Assembly (NCBI GenBank): GCA_030620655.1 | Contig: JAUXEH010000001.1 | Coordinates: forward strand, 1 to 35,217 | Direction: 5' to 3' | Length of the DNA: 35,217 nucleotides | Source of the DNA: Candidatus Aminicenantota bacterium | GTDB taxonomy: Bacteria > Acidobacteriota > Aminicenantia > Aminicenantales > Aminicenantaceae | Shown here: piece after piece, positions 1 through 7,700 of the stretch | How positions within the stretch are numbered: position 1 is the stretch's first letter | Layout of the letters: each line of letters opens with the position of its first letter | The notes under the pieces: generated by a model | Told to the model about the DNA's origin: nothing | Seen by the model: the letters and a program-made list of their open reading frames with translations, nothing else | The model's database searches: none | Translations under genes and position numbers: made by a program

Positions 1-5
1 GCGGC

Positions 6-11
6 TATAAT
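6..11 (+). promoter_or_regulatory. Probable -10 box of the tRNA-Pro gene
   Basis: A perfect TATAAT lies 11 bases before the mature 5' end of the tRNA, a good distance for a short leader. The matching -35 box would fall before the start of the window and cannot be checked. Confidence 0.4.
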
Positions 12-22
12 GTGACAGATTT

Positions 23-99
23 CGGGGCGTAGCGCAGCCTGGTAGCGCACAGCGTTCGGGACGCTGGGGTCGTGGGTTCGAATCCCACCGCCCCGACCA
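23..99 (+). tRNA. tRNA-Pro (anticodon CGG)
   Basis: The sequence folds as a standard cloverleaf. The seven-base acceptor stem CGGGGCG (23-29) pairs with CGCCCCG, the D-arm holds AGCGCAGCCTGGTAGCGC, and the anticodon stem CAGCG/CGCTG encloses the loop TTCGGGA with anticodon CGG. The T-arm carries GTTCGAATC, and the CCA end is encoded. It reads CCG proline codons, which are common in this GC-rich DNA. The antisense strand of this gene yields a spurious peptide, familiar as a misannotation in databases. Confidence 0.97.
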
Positions 100-390
100 G
101 CCATCCAACCACCCCCACTCTGTCTCCACCCACGCCGTCTCTCCACCCCAACCACCCGCCTTGAAAGGAGGGGGAGGGATTTGAGGCCGGCAATAAATCG
201 AGGATCATATGATGCGAGTCGAGGAAAAGGAGCTTGGAGGATAATATATCGGGCCAATAATACGACATAATGCGACATAATGCGACATTTGCCCAACTGG
301 CCTTGACAAGCCCGGCCTGCATGGTTAACTTCTGTGGTGCGGGAATAAAAGGTCGGGATTTTATTGGTCAGGCAAAGGGGGTTGACCCCT
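100..390. other. Gene-free stretch between tRNA-Pro and the DUF362 gene
   Basis: No credible gene is present. The first 80 bases are C-rich and low in complexity. Further on is an A+T-richer part with three 10-bp direct repeats (261-290). Just before the stop of the minus-strand DUF362 gene is a small inverted repeat, AAGGGG (375-380) and CCCCTT (386-391). It could be a weak terminator for that operon, but no clear T-run follows it on the minus strand. Confidence 0.6.
261..290. repeat. Three direct repeats with 10-bp period
   Basis: Three consecutive decamers read TACGACATAA, TGCGACATAA and TGCGACATTT. A period of one helical turn is what a cooperatively bound DNA-binding protein would need, but replication slippage is an equally simple origin. 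No gene start lies close by. Confidence 0.6.
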
Positions 391-1473
391 TCAATCCCAG
401 CTGCCGGGGCTAAGGTTCTTCAAATCATATTCCATGCGGCCCAGGCCTATCTCTGCGGCATGTCTAAGCTGAATGGACCAGTCGACGGGCTGGAGCTCCC
501 GCATGATATCTGTCCCGGCCCGATCGTTCACCAGGTCCACCGAAGCTTTGTCCAAAGCCACAGGATCACGGGATGCTAGAATGCCGATGTCCTCCATGAA
601 CGAAGGGGCATCCTTGCTCATGCAGTCGCAGTCCCGGGTCATCCGGATCAGGAAGTTAAGGTAGCCCGCACGTCCTTCGAACAGATTGTGGACACAAAAG
701 GCATATTCCGCCATCTTTTCCTGAATGCGGTTTTTATCATCGTCCCAACTCAGACCAATGGCTCCGGTGGGACACACCACGAGACACTCTCCGCACCCGA
801 TACACGTCTCATCCCGGATAAAGGCCGCCTCGGCTTCCTCCACGATGGCTCCGGTCGGGCAGTAATCGAAACACATGCCGCAGAGTGTACATTTCTTGGA
901 CTTCACCCAGGGATGCACATCTGAATGCTGCTCCAGTTTGCCGGCCCGGGATGCGCACCCCATCCCCAGGTTCTTGAGGGCGGCCCCCACACCCGAGAGG
1001 ATGTGACCCGTGAAATGGCTGAAGCACAGCAGCACGTCCGTGAACAGGAAGGTGGATGCGATCTTCGCGGATCGGACCCGGGGGAGATCTACCTCGATCT
1101 CATCATCATCCCGGCCGATCAGGCCGTCCGCGATCCAGACAGGAATCCCCAATGCCTCCAGGGAAAAACCGTGATCCCGGGCCAGTTTCAGGTGTTCGCA
1201 GGCGTTCGAGCGATTGCCGACGTAGAGGGTGTTGGTATCGGTAAAAAAGGCGCGTCGGGTTTTCTGTGTCAGGCGGGAGATCAGACGGGACAACCACTCG
1301 GGCCGGATGTACCCGGTGTTGTCTTTCTCTCCGAAATGGATCTTGAGGGCCACGAACGAATCCCGCCGGATGTGCGTTTCGACATCCAGGGCATCGTAGA
1401 GCACCTCCACCTTACGGGCCAGGCTGTCGGCTTCTTCAGAGCCTTTGGTCCCGATAAAATACACGTCCGCCAT
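391..1473 (-). CDS. DUF362 domain protein with two 4Fe-4S clusters
   Basis: This 360-residue protein belongs to the DUF362 family of uncharacterised Fe-S proteins. An N-terminal domain of about 190 residues is followed by a bacterial two-cluster ferredoxin module. The first CxxCxxCxxxCP motif uses C195, C198, C201 and C205, and the second uses C224, C227, C230 and C234. No signal peptide is visible, so it is probably cytoplasmic and moves electrons to an unknown partner. The start is preceded by AGGGA, nine bases after the aminotransferase stop, so the two genes are very likely cotranscribed. The substrate is not known for the family. The family call is firm and the role open. Confidence 0.9.
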   Translation of the reverse strand: MADVYFIGTKGSEEADSLARKVEVLYDALDVETHIRRDSFVALKIHFGEKDNTGYIRPEWLSRLISRLTQKTRRAFFTDTNTLYVGNRSNACEHLKLARDHGFSLEALGIPVWIADGLIGRDDDEIEVDLPRVRSAKIASTFLFTDVLLCFSHFTGHILSGVGAALKNLGMGCASRAGKLEQHSDVHPWVKSKKCTLCGMCFDYCPTGAIVEEAEAAFIRDETCIGCGECLVVCPTGAIGLSWDDDKNRIQEKMAEYAFCVHNLFEGRAGYLNFLIRMTRDCDCMSKDAPSFMEDIGILASRDPVALDKASVDLVNDRAGTDIMRELQPVDWSIQLRHAAEIGLGRMEYDLKNLSPGSWD

Positions 1474-1482
1474 GGTAGATCC

Positions 1483-2628
1483 CTAAGCGGTCAGGGCATT
1501 TTTCGCGGCGGTCACACCGGCCCGGGCCTCAAAAGCATGCCCCAGGGAGGATAGGGTATCTTCCAGGGCCGCGACCGCAAATTCCACCTGCGAGAACGAC
1601 AGGTTACCCATGTGCCCCATGCGGAACACCCGGCCCGCGACCTCCCCTAAACCTCCGGCCACGATGACACCATTGTCCGCCAGAGTTGATCGGAAGGCGG
1701 CGTCTTCGACTCCTGGGGGATATGACATCACGGAAAGTGTTTCCGCCAGACAGTCATCCTGGGTGAAAGACCGGAATCCCAGGGCATGGAGCGCGGAACG
1801 GAAGGCCTCGGCGATCTTCTGGTGGCGGAGGAATCGCTCCTCCATACCCTCTTCCAGCATGATCCGGCAGGCTTCGGTGAACGCCCTTATCTCGTTGACG
1901 CAGGGTGTCGAAAAATATTTGGCCGGATCTTTCATGATCGGGAGCCAACGTAGGACATCGGAGTAGTAGGCCGGGATGGAGGTCATGCTCTGACGTTTGG
2001 CCATGGCCGCCTCCGAAAAGACCAGGACGGCGAGTCCGGGCGGTGTGCCGAAGCACTTCTGCGCAGCCGTGAGGATGACATCGACTCCCCAATCCGTCAT
2101 CCTCTCCTCAATACCGCCCGTGGCGCAGACCCCGTCGATCAGATACAGGCAGCCGGAATCCTTCAGGACATCCGCATAGGCCTTGACCGGGGCACAGGCG
2201 CCGGTGGCGGTGTCGACATGGGTAGAGACAACGGCCGTGTAGTCACGGCCGGCCAGCTGCTCTTCCAGCTGCTCCGGGGGGACCACTTCTCCCCAGGGGC
2301 TCTGCAGGATATCGCTGTCGATCCCAAAACATTGGCCGATATCCGACATCCGCTGCCCGAAATATCCCTGAGAAAGCACCAGGAACCTCTCTCCCTGTTT
2401 GACGGTATTGAGCAGGGCCATCTCCATGGCCAGGGTCCCGGCCCCGGCCACGATGATGGCCTCGCCCCGCTCACAGAAAACAATCTGTTTGAGCATGACG
2501 AGTGCTTCCTTCAGCTCCTGAACCATAGTCGGGCTGACATGAGAGACAGTGGGCTGAGAAAGGCTGTGGATGATGCGGGGATGGACAGGCGTGGGCCCGG
2601 GAATCAGCAGAAGTTTTTCTTGCGGCAT
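1483..2628 (-). CDS. Class V aminotransferase (alanine/serine-glyoxylate type)
   Basis: This PLP-dependent fold-type I enzyme resembles alanine-glyoxylate and serine-pyruvate aminotransferases. The N-terminal LLLIPGPTPVHPRI, the central VSTHVDTATGA and the Schiff-base lysine in AAQKCFGTPPG (K191 from this start) are all present. The 381-residue length is normal. I prefer the ATG at 2626-2628 over the upstream in-frame ATG at 2671-2673: it is preceded by AAGAGGAGA at good spacing, and the family consensus begins right after it. The gene follows the HAD phosphatase and precedes DUF362. Phosphatase plus glyoxylate aminotransferase could suggest handling of phosphoglycolate and glyoxylate, but that is inference. 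Exact amino donor and acceptor cannot be read from the sequence. Confidence 0.9.
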   Translation of the reverse strand: MPQEKLLLIPGPTPVHPRIIHSLSQPTVSHVSPTMVQELKEALVMLKQIVFCERGEAIIVAGAGTLAMEMALLNTVKQGERFLVLSQGYFGQRMSDIGQCFGIDSDILQSPWGEVVPPEQLEEQLAGRDYTAVVSTHVDTATGACAPVKAYADVLKDSGCLYLIDGVCATGGIEERMTDWGVDVILTAAQKCFGTPPGLAVLVFSEAAMAKRQSMTSIPAYYSDVLRWLPIMKDPAKYFSTPCVNEIRAFTEACRIMLEEGMEERFLRHQKIAEAFRSALHALGFRSFTQDDCLAETLSVMSYPPGVEDAAFRSTLADNGVIVAGGLGEVAGRVFRMGHMGNLSFSQVEFAVAALEDTLSSLGHAFEARAGVTAAKNALTA

Positions 2629-2673
2629 GTGTTGAGTTCTCCTCTTGAATTCGGACTTATCATTTTCATCCAT

Positions 2674-3273
2674 CTAGCCACCCAAATCAAGTGCTTTACT
2701 GGAAAGCCGTTCCTGCAGAGCGGGAATGGAGTCGAATACCTCGGCCCCCGTGCCCTCGAAGCGTGCCCTGTCCCGGTTGGTGTTGATGATCAGGACCCGG
2801 CGAATACCAGCCGCCTCCGCGGCCTGGACATCGAAAAGGGCATCCCCCACAACACCGCATTCATCCCTGTCCATTCCCCATTTGCTCAGGACATGCAGGA
2901 AGGGTCCTGAGGACGGCTTCCATAGACCGTCTTCCCGGGAGAGGACGATATCGAACTCGAGACGGAATTTCCCCAGCAGGAAACGCACGTTTTTCCCTGA
3001 ATTGTTGGAGACCAGCGCGATACGGACACCGTGGCTGGAAATGAACTCCATCAGCTGCGGGATGCCCGGCATTAGGACCGCATTCTCCGTCGCCGTTTTT
3101 TCATAGGCCTCCAGCACCGCCCACTTCCGGGACCGCTCCGGCTCAACGAGAGACTCCAGATGCTTGAGGATGGGCTGCCCCCCCGTGTCCAGCTCAGCCT
3201 TGATGCTGGGCCAGTCATAGGGCGCATCCACGATGGTCCCATCCAGGTCGAAGATCAGGCCCTTGAGCTTCAC
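2674..3273 (-). CDS. HAD-superfamily hydrolase (phosphoglycolate phosphatase-like)
   Basis: A 199-residue haloacid dehalogenase-type phosphatase. Motif I is the DLDGT near the N-terminus (nucleophile and acid/base Asp), motif II is SNNS, motif III has a Lys in the LWKPSSGPF region, and motif IV is GDALFD. The short helical cap between motifs I and II is of the phosphoglycolate-phosphatase type. The start is GTG, overlapping the stop of the upstream 30-codon ORF by four bases (GTGA), so translation is probably coupled. The stop directly abuts the longest possible frame of the aminotransferase. The likely substrate is a small phosphate ester such as phosphoglycolate; other Gph-like HADs act on sugars or nucleotides. 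Confidence 0.88.
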   Translation of the reverse strand: MKLKGLIFDLDGTIVDAPYDWPSIKAELDTGGQPILKHLESLVEPERSRKWAVLEAYEKTATENAVLMPGIPQLMEFISSHGVRIALVSNNSGKNVRFLLGKFRLEFDIVLSREDGLWKPSSGPFLHVLSKWGMDRDECGVVGDALFDVQAAEAAGIRRVLIINTNRDRARFEGTGAEVFDSIPALQERLSSKALDLGG

Positions 3274-3362
3274 TTCTGCACGCGCCCCACCTCGAACAGG
3301 GGCTCTCCCGCGTTGGCCGGAGGCGTGCCCAGGATTGCCATACCGGACCGAGTTGATCGCAT
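3270..3362 (-). CDS. Small 30-residue ORF, possible leader peptide
   Basis: A short frame starts at an ATG preceded by AGGAGGAGGTGGCG, one of the strongest Shine-Dalgarno sequences in the window, and ends in a GTGA overlap with the HAD phosphatase. The peptide is about 30 residues, begins MRSTRSGMAILG and ends GRVQK. It has no recognisable domain or membrane segment. It lies at a sensible distance from the minus-strand promoter at 3391-3419. It may be a coupling leader that delivers ribosomes to the GTG start of the phosphatase, or a short protein of unknown role. Confidence 0.5.
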   Translation of the reverse strand: MRSTRSGMAILGTPPANAGEPLFEVGRVQK

Positions 3363-3390
3363 CGCCACCTCCTCCTGTGAACTCTCAAAC

Positions 3391-3419
3391 ATTCTACTGG
3401 AATATATCCGCACGGTCCA
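3391..3419 (-). promoter_or_regulatory. Promoter of the HAD-aminotransferase-DUF362 operon
   Basis: On the minus strand TGGACC (3414-3419) and TAGAAT (3391-3396) are separated by exactly 17 bases, about 29 bases before the small ORF. The -10 matches consensus at 5 of 6 positions and the -35 at 4 of 6. Confidence 0.6.
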
Positions 3420-3464
3420 GGGCTTTACACGTATCCTCACGGAACCAAGGATCCTTACCGGGGT

Positions 3465-3493
3465 TTTACACGGCAGGTTTTTTTTATTATAAT
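3465..3493 (+). promoter_or_regulatory. Strong promoter of the small membrane protein gene
   Basis: TTTACA (3465-3470) and a perfect TATAAT (3488-3493) are spaced 17 bases apart. The start codon lies 46 bases downstream. The octamer TTTACACG occurs both in this -35 and about 40 bases upstream. This promoter diverges from the one at 3391-3419. Confidence 0.75.
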
Positions 3494-3539
3494 TGCGCCA
3501 TCGCACGTGGTCCATAAATCTGAATTTAGGAGGAATGTT

Positions 3540-3815
3540 ATGGGAAAAGTAATGGCGATTTTTATGGGGTTAGCGGCCATGGCCGGCGGGGTGCTCCTGA
3601 TCCTTTTCTTCTGGGGTCCCCTGGTCATCGACCTGATTCTCGCGTGCATCCCGCTCATCCTCCTCTTCGGAGGGCTGATCGCCTTCATCGCGGGTGTCAG
3701 CAGCATGAAGGATGCCGCCAGGGCTAAAAGACTGGAAGAGGAGACGGAAGAAGGATTCCAGGCCGCCCAAGAGGATGAGACATCTGAGGCGGACGTAGAC
3801 AAGGCTACCGAGTAG
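3540..3815 (+). CDS. Small two-helix membrane protein with acidic tail
   Basis: I do not recognise this 91-residue protein. It has two hydrophobic helices, about residues 3-23 (MAIFMGLAAMAGGVLLILFF) and 28-52. A short basic stretch follows (DAARAKRLEEE) and then a highly acidic C-terminal tail of about 25 residues, probably cytoplasmic. The start was placed at the ATG at 3540 because TTTAGGAGGAATG precedes it; an in-frame ATG at 3507 lacks such a site. It has its own strong promoter, so it may be well expressed. The layout recalls small inner-membrane scaffold or stress proteins, but no function can be assigned. Confidence 0.75.
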   Translation: MGKVMAIFMGLAAMAGGVLLILFFWGPLVIDLILACIPLILLFGGLIAFIAGVSSMKDAARAKRLEEETEEGFQAAQEDETSEADVDKATE

Positions 3816-3865
3816 ACGGTACCCTTTCCGATCCCACCGACCACCTGGCTGAATCACAGATTCTC

Positions 3866-3914
3866 TTGACAAATTGCGCATTTTTCTGTAATTTGTAACT
3901 GAATTACACGTTAC
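3866..3914 (+). promoter_or_regulatory. Promoter and palindromic operator of the RHH gene
   Basis: TTGACA (3866-3871) is a perfect -35. The -10 is either TGTAAT (3887-3892, spacing 15) or TAATTT (3889-3894, spacing 17). Overlapping it are two interleaved inverted repeats, TGTAATT/AATTACA (3887-3893 and 3902-3908) and GTAAC/GTTAC (3895-3899 and 3910-3914). Their position across the -10 and transcription start is typical of a repressor site. The next gene encodes a ribbon-helix-helix-like protein, so autorepression is the simplest reading. Confidence 0.55.
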
Positions 3915-3925
3915 GGAGAATCGCT

Positions 3926-4315
3926 ATGATGAAAGACAACCCGGATAAAAACCCAGAGACCGAAGAAACAAAGGAAAAAGAACGTCACAATCCCCTGGAC
4001 GGATTGGGCAACCAGGTCGAAAAATTCGCGGTCAGGACAGCGGAATCTATAAAAAAAGTCATCGACAAGGCCCTGGCCGCGCGCAACACGGTCTTGACCA
4101 TCCGCGTCAACGATGAATCCAGCCAGAAGATGAACATGCTGGTCGACGCCGGGCTGTTCAAGAGCCGGTCCGAGAGTGCAGCGTTCCTGATCCAGGAAGG
4201 GATCCGGAGCCGGGAAGACCTCTTCGGCAAGATCGAAGGCAAGCTCAAGAAGATGGAAAAGATCAAAGACGAGCTGAAATCCATCGTCTCCGAGGAGATG
4301 GACGAGACGCCCTGA
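3926..4315 (+). CDS. Ribbon-helix-helix-like DNA-binding protein
   Basis: A 129-residue protein with a charged N-terminal arm (about 1-55, including an amphipathic helix). A segment at about 56-95 has the pattern of a CopG/Arc-type ribbon-helix-helix: a beta strand TVLTIRVND, then helices around ESSQKMNMLVDAG and SRSESAAFLIQEGI. The C-terminal 30 residues are a charged helix, likely coiled coil (IEGKLKKMEKIKDELKSI). The RHH strand normally inserts into the DNA major groove as a dimer. A GGAG precedes the start. The double palindrome in its own promoter suggests autoregulation. No toxin gene is adjacent, so an antitoxin role is not supported. The fold is inferred from pattern only. Confidence 0.65.
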   Translation: MMKDNPDKNPETEETKEKERHNPLDGLGNQVEKFAVRTAESIKKVIDKALAARNTVLTIRVNDESSQKMNMLVDAGLFKSRSESAAFLIQEGIRSREDLFGKIEGKLKKMEKIKDELKSIVSEEMDETP

Positions 4316-4329
4316 CTCCGGAAGCACGA

Positions 4330-4358
4330 TTTACCCGGCCTGGAGTTTGTGCTAGAAT
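4330..4358 (+). promoter_or_regulatory. Promoter with extended -10 directly before a GTG start
   Basis: TTTACC (4330-4335) and TAGAAT (4353-4358) are 17 bases apart, and TGC before the -10 makes it an extended -10. The GTG start of the next gene lies six bases further on, so the transcript would begin at or next to the start codon. Confidence 0.55.
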
Positions 4359-4364
4359 CCGGGT

Positions 4365-4790
4365 GTGGGAAACGCGCTTATCCTCCTGCTGCTGCTGGCG
4401 ACTCTCTCCCCTTCCTCTACGACCCGGAGCATCGAGCGAGCCTTCCTGCAGAACAACGCCCGGATCCTCCTGGAGTTCCTGCCGGCAGGGGGACGCATCA
4501 ACCTTTCTTTGCCGGAACCCATATCCTTTTCTGATCAACTCTCCGATCAACAGACCTATCTGCTGCTGAAAAAGATCTTTACCACCTTCACCACCCAGGA
4601 ATTCTTTTCTGAGCTGCGGGAGGCGCCGCAGGGGGAAAAACGCTATTTTTTCAAGGCCCGGTGGTCCTTCCAGGATAAAAACAAGAACCTCTATGCCTTG
4701 GATGTTTTCTTCCAGCTCGGCCTGATCTCGGATGGATCGGAGGCCTCCCCGGACTGGAAGATCACGGATATCAGAGCGGAAAAGATTTGA
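4365..4790 (+). CDS. Exported small protein, DUF4783-like pattern
   Basis: A 141-residue protein with an N-terminal hydrophobic signal (about residues 3-16), probably cleaved. The rest is an alpha/beta domain. A helix (RAFLQNNARILLEFLP) leads to a 'GGRINLSLPEP' strand, then a helix (QTYLLLKKIFTTF) and strands ending in WKITDIRAEKI. This order resembles the NTF2-like DUF4783 proteins, but the match is by pattern only. The start is GTG with no Shine-Dalgarno, directly behind a promoter, so it may be leaderless. Its stop overlaps the TTG start of the histidine kinase (TTGA), which implies coupled translation and perhaps a role as a periplasmic partner of the sensor. That link is inference. Confidence 0.7.
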   Translation: MGNALILLLLLATLSPSSTTRSIERAFLQNNARILLEFLPAGGRINLSLPEPISFSDQLSDQQTYLLLKKIFTTFTTQEFFSELREAPQGEKRYFFKARWSFQDKNKNLYALDVFFQLGLISDGSEASPDWKITDIRAEKI

Positions 4791-7700
4791 GCCAAAAAAC
4801 CGGATCCGGTCTCAGAGACCTGCTGCACATCGGGTTGTGGACCGCACTGGTCCTGGCGTTTGTCTTCCTGCTCCTTTCCCGGATCGCCCCCCCGCTTCTC
4901 TCCTCCAGCGATGAACAGAAGATCATCAACCGGCTGCGCGACCAGAAAGCCGCCATCCTCGATGAGTTCGAAGAAGCGGGCAGCAGGCTCCTGGCCAAAC
5001 ACGAGGCCCTCTCCGGCTCCGAATGGCCCGGGAGCACTCAGGAGCGATTCCTTTTTTTGAAGAGCCTGTGTGCCGATCCGGAACTGGAGGGCGTCGCCTT
5101 CTACGATCACTACATCGGTGACATCGGACTGTGGTATGGGACAGTCATCGACATCAATCCCATCTTCATGGAGGCTCAGTCCCTCGATCCGGAGGCCGTC
5201 ACGCTGCGGTCGACACTCCTCATCCGGCACAAGTCTTCAGTCTATCTCATCACCTACAATGAAATGCCCTCCGGAGACTATGTGGTCTTTTACAGGCTCC
5301 TCGCCTTCCTCCCGGAATTCAAGGCGCGCTATCTCCAGGAAAAACATTTCTTGAAAAAGTCACTCCTGGCTCACTGCACGATCGATTATCATGATTTCCG
5401 CGAAGACATCTCAGGAATAAGCGAGTTCTTTTCACGGAACGCTGATGAATTCATAGGCCAGCCGGACCTCCAGGGCCAGATCCAGAACATCTATTTTCCC
5501 TTCCGGAACGAGAAAGGCCGGCTCATGGCCAGCGTCGAACTGGCATCCCCTTCGCTGTCTTCGCGTCAGACCAGTCAAAAAGAGACCCTGCTGAGCATCG
5601 GCTATCTGTTTCTTATCACGACATTGATACTGCTGCTCCTGATCCAGACCAGACGTTTGGCATCTCCAACGGAACGACGCGTGTGGGTCCCTTTGACCAT
5701 CCTGATCCTTCTGGGAGGCTTGCGGGCCTTGTTCTTCCCCCTGAGCCGGCTGGTAAAATTCCGCGACCTGGACGTGTTTTCCCCTGCCGAAGCCGGTTTG
5801 ATTTCCATAGGAGATTTGACGAAATCGCCGGCCGATCTTTTCCTGAGCGGCCTGTGTCTTTTCGTAATGAGTGGCTTTATCTTCCATTTTCTGCGGACAG
5901 GAAGTGGGTCCCGTGCTCCTTTAGGGAGCGCTGCCACAAGGATACTGACCGCGGTGGGATTCTGCCTGGCCGCATTCTCTTCCCTCTGGATCTTCCACGT
6001 ATTCCTGCAGCGCACGGTCCTGAACTCCAGCTTCAGCCTGCTGGGCGTTTCCGCGCGTCCCGCGCACGTCCTGGTCCAGCTCGCTGTTTTTTTCTTTTTC
6101 AGCGCGTTTTTGTTCTTGATATACACGGCATTCCGGCTCTCCACCTCGCTCGTCGACGGCTATCGGACGATGGCCATCGCGTTGGGTGGAACCTACGGGA
6201 TCTATCTGACGGCCTTCTGGCGGGATATCCCCCTCCCGGTGCTTTTCCTGCACGGGCTCCTGGGTTCGATCCTTTATCTGGCAGCCATCACGTCCAGCCT
6301 CTCCCGGCGCAGGCAGATCCAGTTCCTGGCATTTTTTGCGGCGGTCCTTATGACATATTTCACGATCGACTACGCCGAGGACCAGAAAAACCGCTCCATC
6401 CTGCAGAACTCCATAAAGAACACGGTCCTCTCACAGGAGGAATGGGGAAGGTTCTATATCCGGCAGTCCCTGCCCTCCATCGACAAGGAGATCGGCCGGG
6501 TCATAGAGACGCTCAAAAGCACACGGAGGCATGAATTCGCACGAGAGCTGTGGAGAGGCACCTTGCTGGCCAAGTCGAACTGGTACTCCAGCCTGGCGCT
6601 GATCGCATCCGACGGGGCGATCGTATCGCGTTTCTCCCTGAACATCCCGGAGATGTACCGACCCGACTTTCCCCTCCCGGAAGCGCGAGACTGGCGGATC
6701 ATCTCAGCGAAGCTGTCATACTGGGGAAAGGACAAGGATTTCCTCATCGCCTACAAAGACTGGTTCGAAGAGGAGACGCGGGTGGGGCGGACCATGATCA
6801 TGCTGTCCGTCGATTATGAGATGCTGCCCTTCCTCTACTCCTCCAACCCCTATTCCGAGCTGCTCAGGATCGCCTCCTACCCGTCCCTCGACCGGCTGGA
6901 TCTGGGATTCGCGGTGTTCGACCTCGAGGGCAGGCTGCTCTTCAATCCCCATAACCTGTCCTCAGGGCTCCCTGAACCCCTGCTTCAGGACGCCCTGGCA
7001 GCCGAGGATTCTATCTGGACGGAATTCGTGGACAAGGACAGGTCCTTCCACACGCTGATGTTTCCTCACAAAGACAGGGTCTATGCTATCTTCCTTCCCC
7101 AAAAGACCTGGCTGAAATATGCGGTGGATTTCCTCAAGCTGTTTTTCATGTACTCCGCGTGCCTGGCCTTACCGGCACTGCTGGTTTATGCCGGGACTTC
7201 CCGCAAGAACAGGACCGGCCTGCTGTGGTCGTTCTCAAACCGGGTCTACATAGCTTTTATAGTCATTGCCCTCATACCCCTCCTCCTCTTCACGATGTCG
7301 ACTCAGAACTTCTTCGCCCGGGTCTACGCGCAGAAGGTCACTGAGGAAGCGGAGTCTCACGCCAATTACGCGCACCGGGTCTTCGAGGACTACGTCTTTC
7401 AGCAGCAGGAAGGCCAAGTCTCGCTCACCATCCCTCCGGAAGAGCTGCTCATCTGGATCAGCAACGCCATAGCGCACGATGTCCACCTCTACCTGGACGG
7501 CAATATCTACGGGACCAGCCTAAGGGAGTTTTTCGAGTACGGCCTGCTCCCGGATCTTATCGACGGGGAGATATTCTACAAGATCCAGTACGAGAACAAT
7601 CCCCTCTACACCCAGACCCAGAAGATCGGGGATTATTCCTTCCACACCCTCACGATCCCCTACTATTTCCAGGACAACTTTCTCCTCATCTCACTCCCGT

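Noticed and set aside
5..322. 105-residue minus-strand open frame across the tRNA gene
   Set aside because: Its C-terminal half contains the GFEPTTPASRTLCATRLRYAP-like peptide, which is simply the antisense translation of tRNA-Pro and is a well-known database artefact.
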